The notes below the pieces were generated by a model. The model had not been told where the DNA came from. It was given only the letters and a program-made list of their open reading frames with translations, and made no database searches. Position numbers and translations under genes: made by a program. A DNA stretch of 64,000 nt from NCBI RefSeq assembly GCF_000499845.2, contig NC_023750.2, forward strand, positions 5,329,478-5,393,477, given 5' to 3'. Source of the stretch: Phaseolus vulgaris (Eukaryota > Streptophyta > Magnoliopsida > Fabales > Fabaceae). Below are positions 1 to 10,330 of the stretch, piece after piece. How positions within the stretch are numbered: the stretch's first letter is position 1; each line of letters begins with the position of its first letter.

Positions 1-183
1 CTTTTACATTTTAAATAAATATTAATAATATATATAAAAATAGTCACCAAAACTAATTTGGTGAATATATCTACAAAGTTGTTGTTTAGTGACCAAAACA
101 AAATTGGTCACTGTAATTAAAAAAAATATTTAGTCACTGAAATTAATTTCTGTCGCTATAGGTATCTCCATTTAGCCACTGAA

Positions 184-646
184 TTAGTGCGAAAGCTCCG
201 ACTCAAAGTGCGAAAGCTCCGACTCAAAGTCAAGAACGAAATCCATCGAAAGGTGGGGGATGTCATCCTGGGTTCCCAAAACAATCTTCTTGCCATCAAC
301 TTTCAAGTACAGGACCACAATTTCATTTGCCTTTTCCATTTTCACTTCTCCAAGGGCAACTTGGAAAATGTGTATGTATAAACTCACTGGATCCATGGGA
401 TCAACCTTCACAGTTTGCCCAACCTTAACCTCAATGCCTAAATTTCAAACCAACACATAACATTAACATCACATCGCCAAATTTATTCACCAATTCCGCA
501 AACCCACACATAAACATTAGCACACGAAACTTTAATCGGCAGGTTCAAACAAGAATAATCGATCAGATTTAGAGTATTGCCAAAATTGAAAGATAAAAAA
601 TGAAGCAAAGAATAAGGGAATAGAAAATTCTACACTAAAACTCCAT
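184..646 (-). pseudogene. captured fragment of an HD2-type (HDT) histone deacetylase gene
   Basis: Minus-strand sequence encodes the N-terminal nucleoplasmin-like domain of plant-specific HD2 histone deacetylases: after the intron the frame reads IEVKVGQTVKVDP, then QVALGEVK, LYLKVDGKKIVLGT and an acidic stretch ending ESELSH. Exon 1 starts at 646 with ATG GAG TTT and ends about 634; a GT donor (633) and an AG acceptor before 437 bound a ~196-bp intron. Codon 4 is TAG where the family has Trp (MEFWG), so the copy is dead. The intron shows that it was captured as genomic DNA rather than as a retrocopy. Homology stops near 184 at the subterminal repeats. Full proteins of this family run to roughly 250-300 aa; only about 75 remain. 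The upstream part (about 647-790) looks like the captured 5'UTR and promoter and includes AAACCCTAA-type telo-box sequence. Confidence 0.8.
187..228. repeat. perfect 21-bp tandem duplication
   Basis: Two exact copies of a 21-bp unit beginning gtgcgaaagctccgac (187-207 and 208-228) lie at the truncated 3' end of the HD2 fragment and duplicate the residues FESELSH in frame. It probably arose when the fragment was joined to the transposon. Confidence 0.9.
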
Positions 647-1002
647 TGGTGATTCCATTAACAGGAACGGCGTGCAGAGAAAAAGTAAGAGAAAGGAGAG
701 AAAGAGAAGGTGAATTAGGAGCAAAATGGGTTTAAGGGTTTAAGAAATATATTCACTTCGTTAGGGTTTTTAAAGTTCTCGCGCCTGTTTCTTCTCCCCT
801 TTTTTTCTTTTCTCTTTTTAGGAAAATATTTCAGATATTTTTCAAATATATTATATTTCCTAATTTAATATGTTATTCTAGTTTTAGTTTTTTTATGTTT
901 GTGATATTTTATCTACACTTTTTTATATTGAGCAAGATCTTTCTTGTAGAGGGGAGTTATAGATTAAAGTTATATTATTATTATTATTAAAATAAATAAT
1001 TA

Positions 1003-1345
1003 TATTTAATTATCAAAAGAAATTTGGTGGCTAAAAAATAAACGTATTTGGTGGTTGATTCGGTAGCGAAAATAAATAATTATATTTAGCGACCAAAACA
1101 AAATTGGTGGCTAAAAAATAAACAAATTTGGTGGCTAATTCAGTGGCAAAAATAAGCAATTATATTTAGCGACCAAAATAAAATTGGTGGCTAAAAAATA
1201 AACAAATTTGCTGGCTGATTCAGTGGTAAAAATAAACAATTATATTTAGCGACTAAAAGAAAATCGGTGGCTAAAAAATAAACATATTCGGTGGCAGAAA
1301 ATAAGCAATAATATGTAGCGATTGAAATAAAATCAGTGGCTAAAA
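1003..1345. repeat. CACTA subterminal tandem repeats, about 70-84 bp period
   Basis: Four to five imperfect copies of a unit containing tatatttagcgacc, aaaattggtggctaaaaaat and ggtggctaattcagtggc follow each other; tatatttagcgac-like starts fall near 1080, 1164, 1244 and 1313. In CACTA elements such arrays are transposase-binding regions; that role is inferred here. Confidence 0.65.
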
Positions 1346-1618
1346 AATAAACATATTCGGTCTCTAATTCAGTCGCAGATATATATTTTCCAATTTAATC
1401 AAAACAGTCATCACTTTAGCGACCGACGGTTTTGTCACTCTCATGTTCGGTTGCAAATTCAATCGCAAAACTAACTAACATCATTAATAATTTAGTCGGT
1501 CGCTATTTCGGTCGTAAATTTGACACTACAGGCATTCGATAGCTATTTCGGTCGCAAATTACGACCACTTATTTTCGGTCGCTAAATTCGGTGACTAAAT
1601 TGTTATTTTCTTCTAATG

Positions 1619-2142
1619 ATACAACCAATGTTATATATAATTTATGAGTAAAAAATTTATAATTACACCGGTTGTTACGAAGAACCAATGTAATATAGTT
1701 TTTACCCTATTTTCTTGCTCGCGCCCAGATTGTTCCACAATATAAATCTTTTTAGTTGATTTCTTTGTAATTCCCATTGAGTTATGAAGTTTTGATCAAT
1801 AAAAGTTGTTTTTTAATTCTCTATAGTTGTTTTAATATTCTAATCTCTTGGAAAACTGGTTTTTGTAAGAGATTATACTTGAACGCATGATGGAGAGTCT
1901 TCCTTATTTTAAATTTTTGATTTCTTAGTTAGTTCACATTGTTCAGGAGATAAACATTCCCATGGAGTATACACATGGAACAAAGTGGGTACTGATTAAA
2001 CCTATAGATGCATGTTTTACTGATGAGTTTCACTTGAATCAAATTGACGTATGTTCAATCTGGTTTAGCTATGTTGAAAGATTGAGAAATGATTAATCTT
2101 TAGAGAACCTGTGAAGAATTCAATAGTGGAAGGACTTGGGTT
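1619..2142. other. AT-rich intergenic stretch, no gene seen
   Basis: It contains the paired motif accggttgttacgaagaacc and caaccaatgttatata near 1620-1710, which looks like another old transposon end, and about 430 bp of unassigned AT-rich DNA. No coding region can be supported. Confidence 0.5.
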
Positions 2143-2578
2143 CAAGTGTTAGTTTATAAAATATGTGTGGATGATAGGTTAGCTTTGGAAATATTGTTTT
2201 CCTTTTAACAACCAATGATTTTTTTTTTCCTTTTTAACTCATAATTTAAAATAAATATAAAAAATAAAGCAAATTATTTTTTGTTCATTTCTATTTGAAC
2301 ATTAAGAAGTAGGAAATAGGTTAATTTTATCTTTTTAAGCTCTAAAAGTACAAATGAGGTTTAGGTCAAAATAGAGGATTCCTAGAACACATTTCAAAAT
2401 CGATCCATTAGATTTATCTAATAAGTGTTCTCCAAACCCATTGAATTCACAACATAATTTTTCACTATATCCATATGGTGAGAAAAAGTTATAGTCTATA
2501 ACTTCTATATCTTACAATGAACACAAAATGATTGCAATGATATCTTTTATAATTTTTATATATAAAAAAGAAATATTA
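2143..2578. repeat. duplicated block, copy A (uninterrupted)
   Basis: About 436 bp starting caagtgttagtttataaa and ending ...aaatatta match copy B (6726-6980 plus 11883-12052) at high identity, with a few small indels. Copy A lacks the transposon that splits copy B: it reads straight through cattagatttatctaataa, with the empty target ATT at 2412-2414. The block begins close to TGTTAG, and copy B continues ...tacaaca, so the pair could be decayed LTRs of the copia element represented at 2579-3332. No PBS, polypurine tract or matching target duplication was found. Confidence 0.8.
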
Positions 2579-3332
2579 TGACTTTTTCTCCTACTGCTAA
2601 ACTTACGATATTACGTTGTCTTTTGACTGTTTCAACTGCTAGAAACTGGTTCACCTACCATCTTGACGTACAAAATGCATTTTTGCACGGTGACTTTCAT
2701 GAAACAGTTTACATGAAGCTTTCTCTTGGATTTTATTGACAAAGGAAAAACCTAGTTTGTCGGCTTCATAAGTTCTTGTACAAATTAAAACAAGCATCCA
2801 AAAACTGGTTTGCTACTTTCTCTAAGGTTATTCAAAAGGCAGGATATATTCAATCAAAAGAATACTACTCTTTATTTACCAAGACTGTTGGATCATATTT
2901 CACAACTGTCTTTCTCTATGTCGATGATATACTTTTAATAGAAAATGATGATGTCGAAATCAAACATAAGGTATTTTTGCTCCAACATTTTTGAATCAAG
3001 GATCTTGGCACCGTAAAATATTTTATGGGAATTGATTTTTCTCGATCAAAACATAGTTTTTTATGTCTCAAATAAAATATACGTTGGATATTTTGGACAT
3101 TACAGGTCTAACTGGGGAAAAATTAGAAAAGTTCTCCATGGAGCAAAATTTAAAACTCACTCTTACTCATGGTGATTTATTACATAACTCAACTAAATAT
3201 CGCAGGTTAGTTGGAAGACTCATTTACCTAACCGTCACATGGCCAAATATTGTCTACCTAGTTATAACTTTAAGCTCATTATTGGTAGCATACACTTTGA
3301 AGGAACATTTTTAGAAAACAGGGCTGGTAAAT
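2579..3332 (+). pseudogene. Ty1/copia reverse transcriptase fragment
   Basis: Conceptual translation gives copia RT landmarks in order: FSPTAKL, HLDVQNAFLHGDF, VYMKL, LYKLKQASKNWF, the catalytic FLYVDDILL (Y-x-D-D type), IKDLGT, MEQNLKL and YRRLVGRLIYLTVTWPNIVY. Stops and frameshifts break it (for example the stop after LGFY near 2738 and another near 2992), so it cannot make a polyprotein. Gag, protease and integrase are missing. A second copy with the same right-hand boundary lies at 32839-33427. It is a relic. Confidence 0.9.
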
Positions 3333-3346
3333 TACTACAAGAAAAT
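3333..3346. other. stub of a CACTA-type MITE terminus
   Basis: The sequence tactacaagaaaat matches the MITE terminus CACTACAAGAAAAT apart from its first base, and the flank agggctggtaaat matches the flank of the MITE at 33428. Only the first ~14 bp remain; the LINE 3' end follows immediately. Confidence 0.65.
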
Positions 3347-6300
3347 AATAGAATAAAAGGGGTACTTCAAGGGTACCCCAACCCATATACAAAAGACCAA
3401 GTAACACAAGACAGAGGCAAGTATACATTTTAATAAGATAAGCAGAACAAACATATCCTAGCTTAACAAGACTTTTCCATTTGCTCCACACAACCCCTCA
3501 TCCACCTATTTAACCATATCTTCAACAAAAACAGATCTTGACCACCTGGCCTCTTCTGTTACGTGTCTTCATATGCTACCCCCAACACAACTTTCTTTTA
3601 AGGCCCGGCCCTTAATGTGTAGAAATCAGGAACACCAGCAAACTGATATACCTCCACACGGCTTCTTGCACTGACCACAGTACCAGAATTTCGTGCAAAC
3701 CACCTCACTCACCCAAACATCCTTATGGCAGCCCTTGAACCCGCTCCTTCTCTAAACCAGGAGCACCTTAAATCCTAACCACTCATCCACTAAAAACCTG
3801 CAAAAAGAAAGGAAAAAGAAACAACCTCCAACAAGAGTTATATTTTCCTTTACTGAATAAACACACAACCATCACATATTCCACCCTGCAGCACCCTGTT
3901 TCTCCTTAAACCTAATTCCTAGAATTTTGACATCATTTCCACCGCACCTACCAACCATCCAGCTAACACAGATACCTTATACTTGACGCAGAGATACAAG
4001 ATCATCTCATCACCTACCTTCATATCAATAACCCTGCAGACAAATGTTTGGACTAAGAATCCAATCCGAATAAGAAAAACTAAAAGGAGTCGCACCAAAC
4101 TTCAAACATAACCACATGGCCAATAGAGCTGAGTGGAAAATTTCTTCAGCGTTCGGAATCCCTTATTTGAACACAATCAGATTTCTCTGATCCCATATGC
4201 TCCTAATGATTGCGATCCAAAGGCCCTTGCAGACTTGATTCTGCTTATTGGTTAAGTGAGGGAGATGGAAACTCTCAAAATGAACTGAGAGATCCTTGTG
4301 CTGAACAGACACTATACCCATCCCGTAGGCAAAGTACCCAGATCCGTTGTGCATACAAACATGTCAAAAAAATATGTTGAGTCGATTCTTCAGCTGCCTT
4401 ACAAAAAACACACACAGAGGAATTGACAGCAAGGCCTTTCCTTATGAGGTTATCATACGTTGGTAACCTCCCAATTAGAACCCTCCATGCCGTACACACA
4501 TCCTTGGGTACCGCTTTGGCTTGCCACAGCAGCGGAAAAACATTAGTCGAGCTGTCATTGGGATAATTACACAGAGTTAGATATGCAGATTTGACAGAAA
4601 ACACACCTTTAGGATCCCCACTCCATTCAATAATATCCTCAGAATCATTATTCAAAGTCGTTCTTGTAATGAGGTTCATCATTTCTTCCTCTACACTATT
4701 TTCCCATTGAAATCTAGTCCTTCTCCACCCTAACCTCCAAGACCATCCTAACTCCCCCCACGAGCCTACCTCACCCACCAATTTTCCTTGCTCTAAGGAT
4801 ATGGTATACAGTCTAGGAAACATAAATTTGAGCTTGTTATTGCCCAACCATGTATCTTCCCAAAACCTAATTTTGTCCCCGTTTCCCACTTTCCATGAAA
4901 CATGATTACGGAACCAACCCTCACCTTCTCCTTCTTCACATACCTTTCCAAGGTCACTCCACCACCAGGAATGATTTTTACCACAACCTTGAATACTTAC
5001 CGTACCATTATAGTACTTAGATACCAAGATCTCTTTCCATTTCCCTTCTTCTTCACTCATCATCCTCCACTTCCATTTTGCTAGCAAAGCCCGATTAAAC
5101 TTCTTAATATCCTTGACCCCCAGTCCCCCTTCCTCATTTGATTTGCATACATTTTCCCACCGAACCCAGGCTATATAATTGCTATCTTTGCCCCATGCCC
5201 AAAGAAACCTCCTCTGAATACTAGAAATCTTATCACAGACTGAAGTTGGCGCTTTGTAGAAAGACAAATAAAACAGAGGTATAGAGGTTAAAACCGACTT
5301 AATCAAACATAACCTACCGGCAAACGATAGACATTTTCCCTTCCACGCGCTAAGTCTGGCTTTAACTTTCTCCACCACCGGTTCCCAAAACTGAATCCTC
5401 CTTGGGTTACCACCAACTTGCATTCCCAAATAGATAAAAGGTATTTGCATGACATCACAATTGAGAGTTTTCGCATATAGCTCAAGATTGCTTTGATCTA
5501 CCTTTAGCCCTGCTATCTTTGATTTATAAAAGTTAACTTTGAGCCCATAAGCCATCTCAAAGACCTTGAGAATCGCCTTAATTGTAAAGACATTGGAAAA
5601 GGAGTCTTCACACGAGAATAAGGTATCATCTGCAAATTGCAACAAGCAGCAGTCTACCTCGTCTCTCCCCACCTTGATACCTCTTAACAAGTCCTCCTTT
5701 ACAGCTTTACGAACTAAACCCACCAGCTCTTCTGCTACAATGAGAAACAAAAACGGTGTCAGAGGATCTCCTTGCCTCAACCCCCTCGTAGGTCTGAACT
5801 CCTCTGTTGGACTACCATTAACCAGGATTGACACTGTAGCCGTCTCCAAACATCCTTTCACCCACTTAATCCACTTGCTATGAAACCCCATCCTTTGTAA
5901 CATGTCCAGCAGAAAAGTCCACCTAACCGAATCATAGGCCTTTTCAAAGTCTACCTTCAGGCACACCCCACTCTTCCGATTTCTTCGAACCTCTTCAATT
6001 ACCTCATTTGCCATCATGACATTGTCTAGCATACCCCTATCTTCCAAGAAAGCTGACTGAACATCATCTATAACCAAATGCATGACTTCCTTGATACGGC
6101 ATGAGAAAACCTTAGTCATTATCTTATAAATAGCTCCCACTAGAGATATAGGTCTGAAGTGCTCAATCAAGACAGGATTCTTCATTTTAGGGATAAGAGC
6201 AATAAACGACGCATTGCAGCCCTTTGAAAAGCTCCCAGATTCTTGAAACATGTACACTGCTTCCAAAATATCCTCCTTTAGAGTCTCCCAATTACTCTTG

Positions 6301-6690
6301 ATAAAATTAAAATTATAGCCATCTGGACCCGGACTTTTTGATCCCTCACACATCCACACTGCAGCCCTGACCTCCTCCTCAGAGAAATCCTCTACCATTT
6401 TCAAGCTAGCCACCTCTGGAAGAGTCATGAAATCCACAAGACCAAGCCTAACACCATGATCAGGAGTGGCCTTGAACCTCTGTTCAAACACACGTTTCGC
6501 TTCCCTACGCACAGCTTTCGGTTCTTCGCACCACTGATTATCTATTTCAACACGTTTGACTTCGTTCCTGAGCTTCCTCCACCTAATAACAGAGTGATAA
6601 TACTTGGAATGTGAATCCCCATGCTTTGTCAGAGGATACAGATAAGGCAGGACAAATGGCTTTGTCATGTTATTGATGAAATTTTAATGG
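3347..6690 (-). mobile_element. L1-type LINE retrotransposon, truncated at the 5' end
   Basis: A non-LTR element lies on the minus strand. The right edge (its 5' end) is just after 6668, where an in-frame stop and unrelated sequence appear, so the endonuclease and ORF1 are missing. The 3' region (3347-4160) ends in ...GGGTACCCTTGAAGTACCCC and carries no clear poly(A) before it meets the MITE stub. Its 3' end resembles that of the LINE at 61459-64000. Confidence 0.85.
4275..6668 (-). pseudogene. LINE ORF2 reverse transcriptase (partial, open 797 codons)
   Basis: One open frame covers most of a plant L1 ORF2 downstream of the endonuclease. Visible in order: SPGPDGYNF, FRPISLVGAIYKI, QSAFLEDRGMLD, LKVDFEKAYDSVRW, RGLRQGDPLTPFLF, the catalytic QFADDTLF, FIYLGMQVGG, SIPLFYLS, then the C-terminal zinc-binding RVT domain with SVKSAY, AWRVLIGRLPTYDNL and CVFCKAAEESTQHIF. 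The RT catalytic Asp pair is intact. The final segment continues in another frame (4163-4354, reading WIAIIRSIWDQRNLIVF), so a frameshift lies near 4280-4350. With its 5' half gone the copy is not autonomous, but a long open frame suggests fairly recent insertion. Confidence 0.88.
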
Positions 6691-6725
6691 TGTAGTTGGA
6701 GGTTGATGGAACTATGTTTGAAGAA

Positions 6726-6980
6726 CAAGTGTTAGTTTATAAAATATGTGTGGATGATAGGTTAGCTTTGGTAATATTTTTTTCCTGTTAACAAGCCCAA
6801 TGTTTTTTTTTCCTTTTTAACTCATAATTTAAAATAAATATAAAAAATAAACCAATTTATTTTTTGTTCATTTCTATTTGAACATTAAGAAGTAGGAGAT
6901 AGGTTAATTTTATCTTTTTAAGCTTTAAAAGTACAAATAGAGGATTCTTAGAACACATTTCAAAATGTATCCATTAGATT
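6726..6980. repeat. duplicated block, copy B, left part
   Basis: It matches 2143-2414 of copy A from caagtgttag to cattagatt. It ends in ATT (6978-6980), the target duplication of the inserted MITE. Confidence 0.85.
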
Positions 6981-7803
6981 CACTACAAGAAAATCATGAA
7001 ATAAAAACTAATTTTTAGAGACCAAAATAATTAGTTGCAATAGTAACTAAATTAGAGACCATTTTAGAAACTAAACAAAATTTTGGTTTCTAAATTAGTT
7101 TCTATTATTGTTATACAGTTTTTAAATTGGTATCTAATTAGCAACCATTATTTTTGTTACCAAATTTAGAAACTAAACAATTGGTAATTAAAACAGTGGT
7201 TGCTAATTAGATACCAATTTAGAAACTATTTAACAACAATAGAAACTAATATAGAAACCAATTTTTTTTTTTTAGTTTATAAGATGGTCTCTAATTTAGT
7301 TACTATTGTAACACTACAAAAAATTATGTAAATAATGACAGTTTTAATATGTCAGTTATTAAAAACCATCATAATTAACAGTATAATACGACATTTAAAT
7401 AACCGTCACATTTCATATTTAAAATATGACATTTTCAACTGTCATTTTATACAACGTGCCTTATTTTTACTTTCACGTTTTTCTCCCTCCATCAGATTTA
7501 CTTTAATTTTCCCCCTAAAAAAATTCATTTCCCACGCTTGTTCAGAGTTTCAATTTTTCAAAACCCGTTGATATCCTCTTCCCAAAATCTTTTGCTTCTT
7601 CCTCATTCCAAATCTCTAAATTTCTTTCTTCGTTTAACTAAGTCCTTACCCGCTTCACCATAACCCGTTTTTCGTCAACCTCTTCTCACGCGCCACATCA
7701 ATGCTCAACCAGGTCTTTGTTCTCTCCCTTTATTCCCAATTGAATTGCACGATTCTATTTTTGTTCAATTCAATTTCATTTCGTTTGTTCTTATTCCAAT
7801 CAG

Positions 7804-7889
7804 GCACTTCTTCCGTCAAAAAGAGGATCAAAGATGTCGTGCGAATTGCTAACGACCACGAGCGAGAGGAGATTCAGACCTATCTCAAG
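7804..7889 (+). pseudogene. exon-like captured fragment, not identified
   Basis: An AG acceptor (ttccaatcag) before 7804 and a GT donor after 7889 bound an 86-bp exon-like piece reading SSVKKRIKDVVRIANDH and then EREEIQTYLK. About 300 bp before it resemble a 5'UTR plus a short first exon ending at ATGCTCAACCAG|GT (7700-7712). I do not recognise the protein. Confidence 0.45.
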
Positions 7890-8009
7890 GTATCTTAGAT
7901 TTTTTCCTTGCATTCAACGATATCAATCAAATCCATTTATATAACATATCAACTTTTAAATGAACACATACATATGTGGAAGCTGTTAATTTTTACAGTG
8001 ATTGAGAAA

Positions 8010-8140
8010 ATACCATAGGCAAAAAATTTTGGTCACTTGAAGTCTTTGCATTAGCTATGTCTTGATTCAATTCTTCCACCTTTTGCTTTAACTCTTGGAT
8101 ATACTCTGACGCTTCTATTATGATTGAGGTTTTGTTTAGC
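8010..8140 (-). pseudogene. captured fragment of a bHLH-type transcription regulator
   Basis: The minus strand reads LNKTSIIIEASEYIQELKQK and then VEELNQDIANAKTSS: the end of helix 2 of a plant bHLH-like domain and its coiled-coil extension, as in small bHLH-related regulators with NKTSIIVDASKYIEELKQKV. The basic region and helix 1 are absent. It lies opposite in strand to the other captured pieces, so the element joined fragments in both orientations. Confidence 0.75.
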
Positions 8141-8381
8141 TGCCACCACCCATCAAAAGAACCAGAACTATCAGGTAATTCACCATCTCAAAGCACACCA
8201 TGTAATTGATAACAAGTATGTGCTTCAATCGAAATAATCATAACAAACGCATTACATAGAAGACAATGCAGATAGCACAAACTGTGTGGAAGATTAAGTA
8301 ACTAAGGTATTGAAGAATCCTTGGTATTCAACAACAGATAAAGAATGGAGGTTGTCCCTTTAATTCTTTATTTTCTTGCAG

Positions 8382-8450
8382 GATGGAAAAATAGAAGCAG
8401 AGGTCAAGCTCACAGGAATTCTCTGCTTAGGAGAATTACAACCAGGTGAA
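8382..8450 (+). pseudogene. captured exon piece of a copper amine oxidase gene
   Basis: After an intron-like tract ending tttcttgcag, the frame reads [20 protein letters not shown] and PGE, the segment of plant copper-containing amine oxidases that normally reads [20 protein letters not shown]. Homology stops at 8450, so topaquinone and copper-ligand regions are absent. Acceptor and adjoining intron show capture from genomic DNA. Confidence 0.75.
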
Positions 8451-8599
8451 GTTCTGGTTGCATAGATTTAGTTCTGACTTTAATATACATAATCTGGTAC
8501 ATGTTCCATAGCACTGAATATATGTGGTATTGAGTTGTAGGGTCAAACCAGAGGTAGATTCTCTGTTCTCTGTCACCTTTGCCTCTTGTGAACACATTT

Positions 8600-9075
8600 G
8601 TTCTGGCTTTAATTGGAGATTTAGATGGAAAATCATGGTTGGCAACTATGGATTTGTATTGTACTTCTCAGAGTGTGATCAAACCTTGTAAGCCTATGAA
8701 CTTAGTTCGTTCATATGCTTCAGTTGTGTCGTTGAATGGTGGAATTTATGTTTTTGGTGGTGGAAATGGTTATATTTGGTATGACACAAGTATGAGTAGC
8801 TGTGCTTTTCAATTAGTTATATTTTGGAATGAGATGAAGTTTTGATAACCCTTTTATCTTCTATCTGTGCAGTTGAATCATACAACCCTGTTCATGATAA
8901 CTGGACCATGCACCCTTCTTTGAACCAGAAGAAAGGAAGCTTGTCTGGTACTGCTTTAGATTGAAAAATTTGTTGTCGGTGGCGGCAATGGAGTTGATTG
9001 CTTTTCAGATGTTGAGATGCTTGATTTAGATAATTGAGGGTGGATCCCTACACGCTCAATGCTAAAAAAGGTAAA
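8600..9075 (+). pseudogene. captured two-exon piece of a DCD/kelch-repeat protein gene
   Basis: Exon piece one (about 8600-8789) reads [16 protein letters not shown], then MNLVRSYASVVSLNGGIYVF and GGGNGYIWYDT, typical kelch blades. A GT donor follows 8789 and an AG acceptor precedes 8873; exon piece two continues ESYNPVHDNWTMHPSLNQKK and GSLSGTALD before a stop and frame loss (the family has a continued kelch blade here). The residues match the kelch half of plant DCD-domain proteins related to influenza NS1A-binding protein; that assignment is from memory of the family. Confidence 0.78.
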
Positions 9076-9431
9076 ATGGACAATTAAATGGTCAATATCA
9101 TGTGACTTCATCAACAATTCTGGATTTCACTCTTATTTGTAAGATTTAATTACCTAATTCATCATAATCAAGGAAAGTGGTTAATTTTGTTGATATCATA
9201 AGTTTGTCCTAATATCGTTGTTTTGAGAGACAACATATGGTGCTTATGATACTCCCTATCATTTTTTACCTTTTAGCAGTACTGCCAAAATGGACAGACT
9301 ATAATCTATATAAATTATTTTGCTAAGCATCCCTTTGATGGTTTATTTTAGCACTCCGTGACCCCTTTCTTTCACTTTTTGTTGCAATTGTATATTGCGG
9401 GCGTATTAATTTTTGTGAATATTAACTGCAG

Positions 9432-9829
9432 ACAATGACAACTTTCATGCCGCCTCCACCAGCACTACATTTCTTGTATTTCATCCTCAAGACAACAATA
9501 TTATTGCCATTGGCATGGATGACTCTTCCATACAAATCTATAATGTTCAAGTGGATGAGGTAGTATTCAATTCATAATAAAGATTATAGCTGTCGGTTAA
9601 GTTTCATAAATTAGTGAATTTTAAAAATTGATATTAGCCTCTCCTCCCCCCTCCCACTCACTTTGCATAAAGATATCAGTTTTGGTTTCATGCATTGTTG
9701 GTATTTTTTTAAAAATGGCATTTACCTTTTTTCTTGTTTAATTTGTTTTCATCTAGGTCAAAACCAAGCTAAAAGTTCATCAAGAAGAGAATCACTGGTC
9801 TTTTGATTTGTATCCATTGTTTTGGTAGT
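9432..9829 (+). pseudogene. captured two-exon piece of a TOPLESS-family co-repressor gene
   Basis: An exon bounded by ctgcag|AC (starts 9432) and GAG|GTAG (ends 9559) encodes TTFMPPPPA and, after a 2-bp deletion, TFLVFHPQDNNIIAIGMDDS and SIQIYNVQVDEV. A second exon from 9757 reads VKTKLKVHQEE, frame-broken relative to the family's VKTKLKGHQKRITGLAFS. These are consecutive exons from the C-terminal WD40 region of TOPLESS/TPR proteins. Frameshifts exclude function. Confidence 0.85.
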
Positions 9830-10059
9830 GAAAAAGGATTTATTCTTTAAATACAAGAGAGAAGTATCAGTTCGTAGCTGGTTATTAAAGACATGTCAAC
9901 AGTATTCAATTTATAGTTAAACAATCCCATTAAGTAAATCTTTAAACACTATTTTCTCTTTATATTCAGACATTAGTTAGTACATATTTTATTCCATTTC
10001 ACGAAACTTTATTGCCAGCACACTCTAATGCTCTAATGAAAGGAAATGCTAGATCAGAA

Positions 10060-10330
10060 GCAGAGTTTTTTAGCAAATAGATCTTATCAGGGGCTAATAT
10101 ATGCCCAGTGATAACGCCTCCCCAGAGCCATACCTCATTGCAAGAAGAGGAAGAGCATCTGGGTATGAGGATGAGAAGAACAAATAGACATAAACTGTGA
10201 TTTTTGCTTTAGACTAACAAGTATTTGGTTCTTGTCTCTAAAAGCATAGTGAATAGTGAGTGGAGCAGGTCATTGGTTGGTAAGTTTGGCAAGCAAGCCT
10301 GCTCCATGGTACGATGGAAATTGCAGGTGT
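10060..10330. other. exon-like GC-richer stretch inside the nested element, not identified
   Basis: Sequence at 10080-10175 (frame ANICPVITPPQSHTSLQ) and at 10215-10327 is less AT-rich than its surroundings and looks like further captured gene material, but neither strand gives a protein I recognise. The rest of the element to 11640 is AT-rich with no detectable gene. Confidence 0.35.

Larger units (their letters stand above)
1..1618. mobile_element. CACTA-like element carrying a captured gene fragment (right part, runs off left edge)
   Basis: Both flanks of the captured HD2 fragment are built from diverged copies of short motifs such as tagcgaccaaaacaaaattg and ggtggctaaaaaataaac, typical CACTA subterminal repeats. 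The right end near 1606-1618 reads ttttcttctaatg, a decayed form of the inverted CACTA terminus (expected ...TTCTAGTG). The left terminus is outside the window. No transposase is visible, so it would be a non-autonomous Pack-type element. The terminus call rests on a degenerate match. Confidence 0.6.

Noticed and set aside
5566..5883. 105-codon plus-strand ORF, and the similar 129-codon ORF at 63150-63539
   Set aside because: Both are antisense shadows of the same part of the LINE reverse transcriptase, which explains their similarity to each other.
7701..7898. 65-codon ORF as a small gene
   Set aside because: It crosses an intron-like tract with a clear AG acceptor at 7803 and sits inside a transposon; treated as captured exon material.
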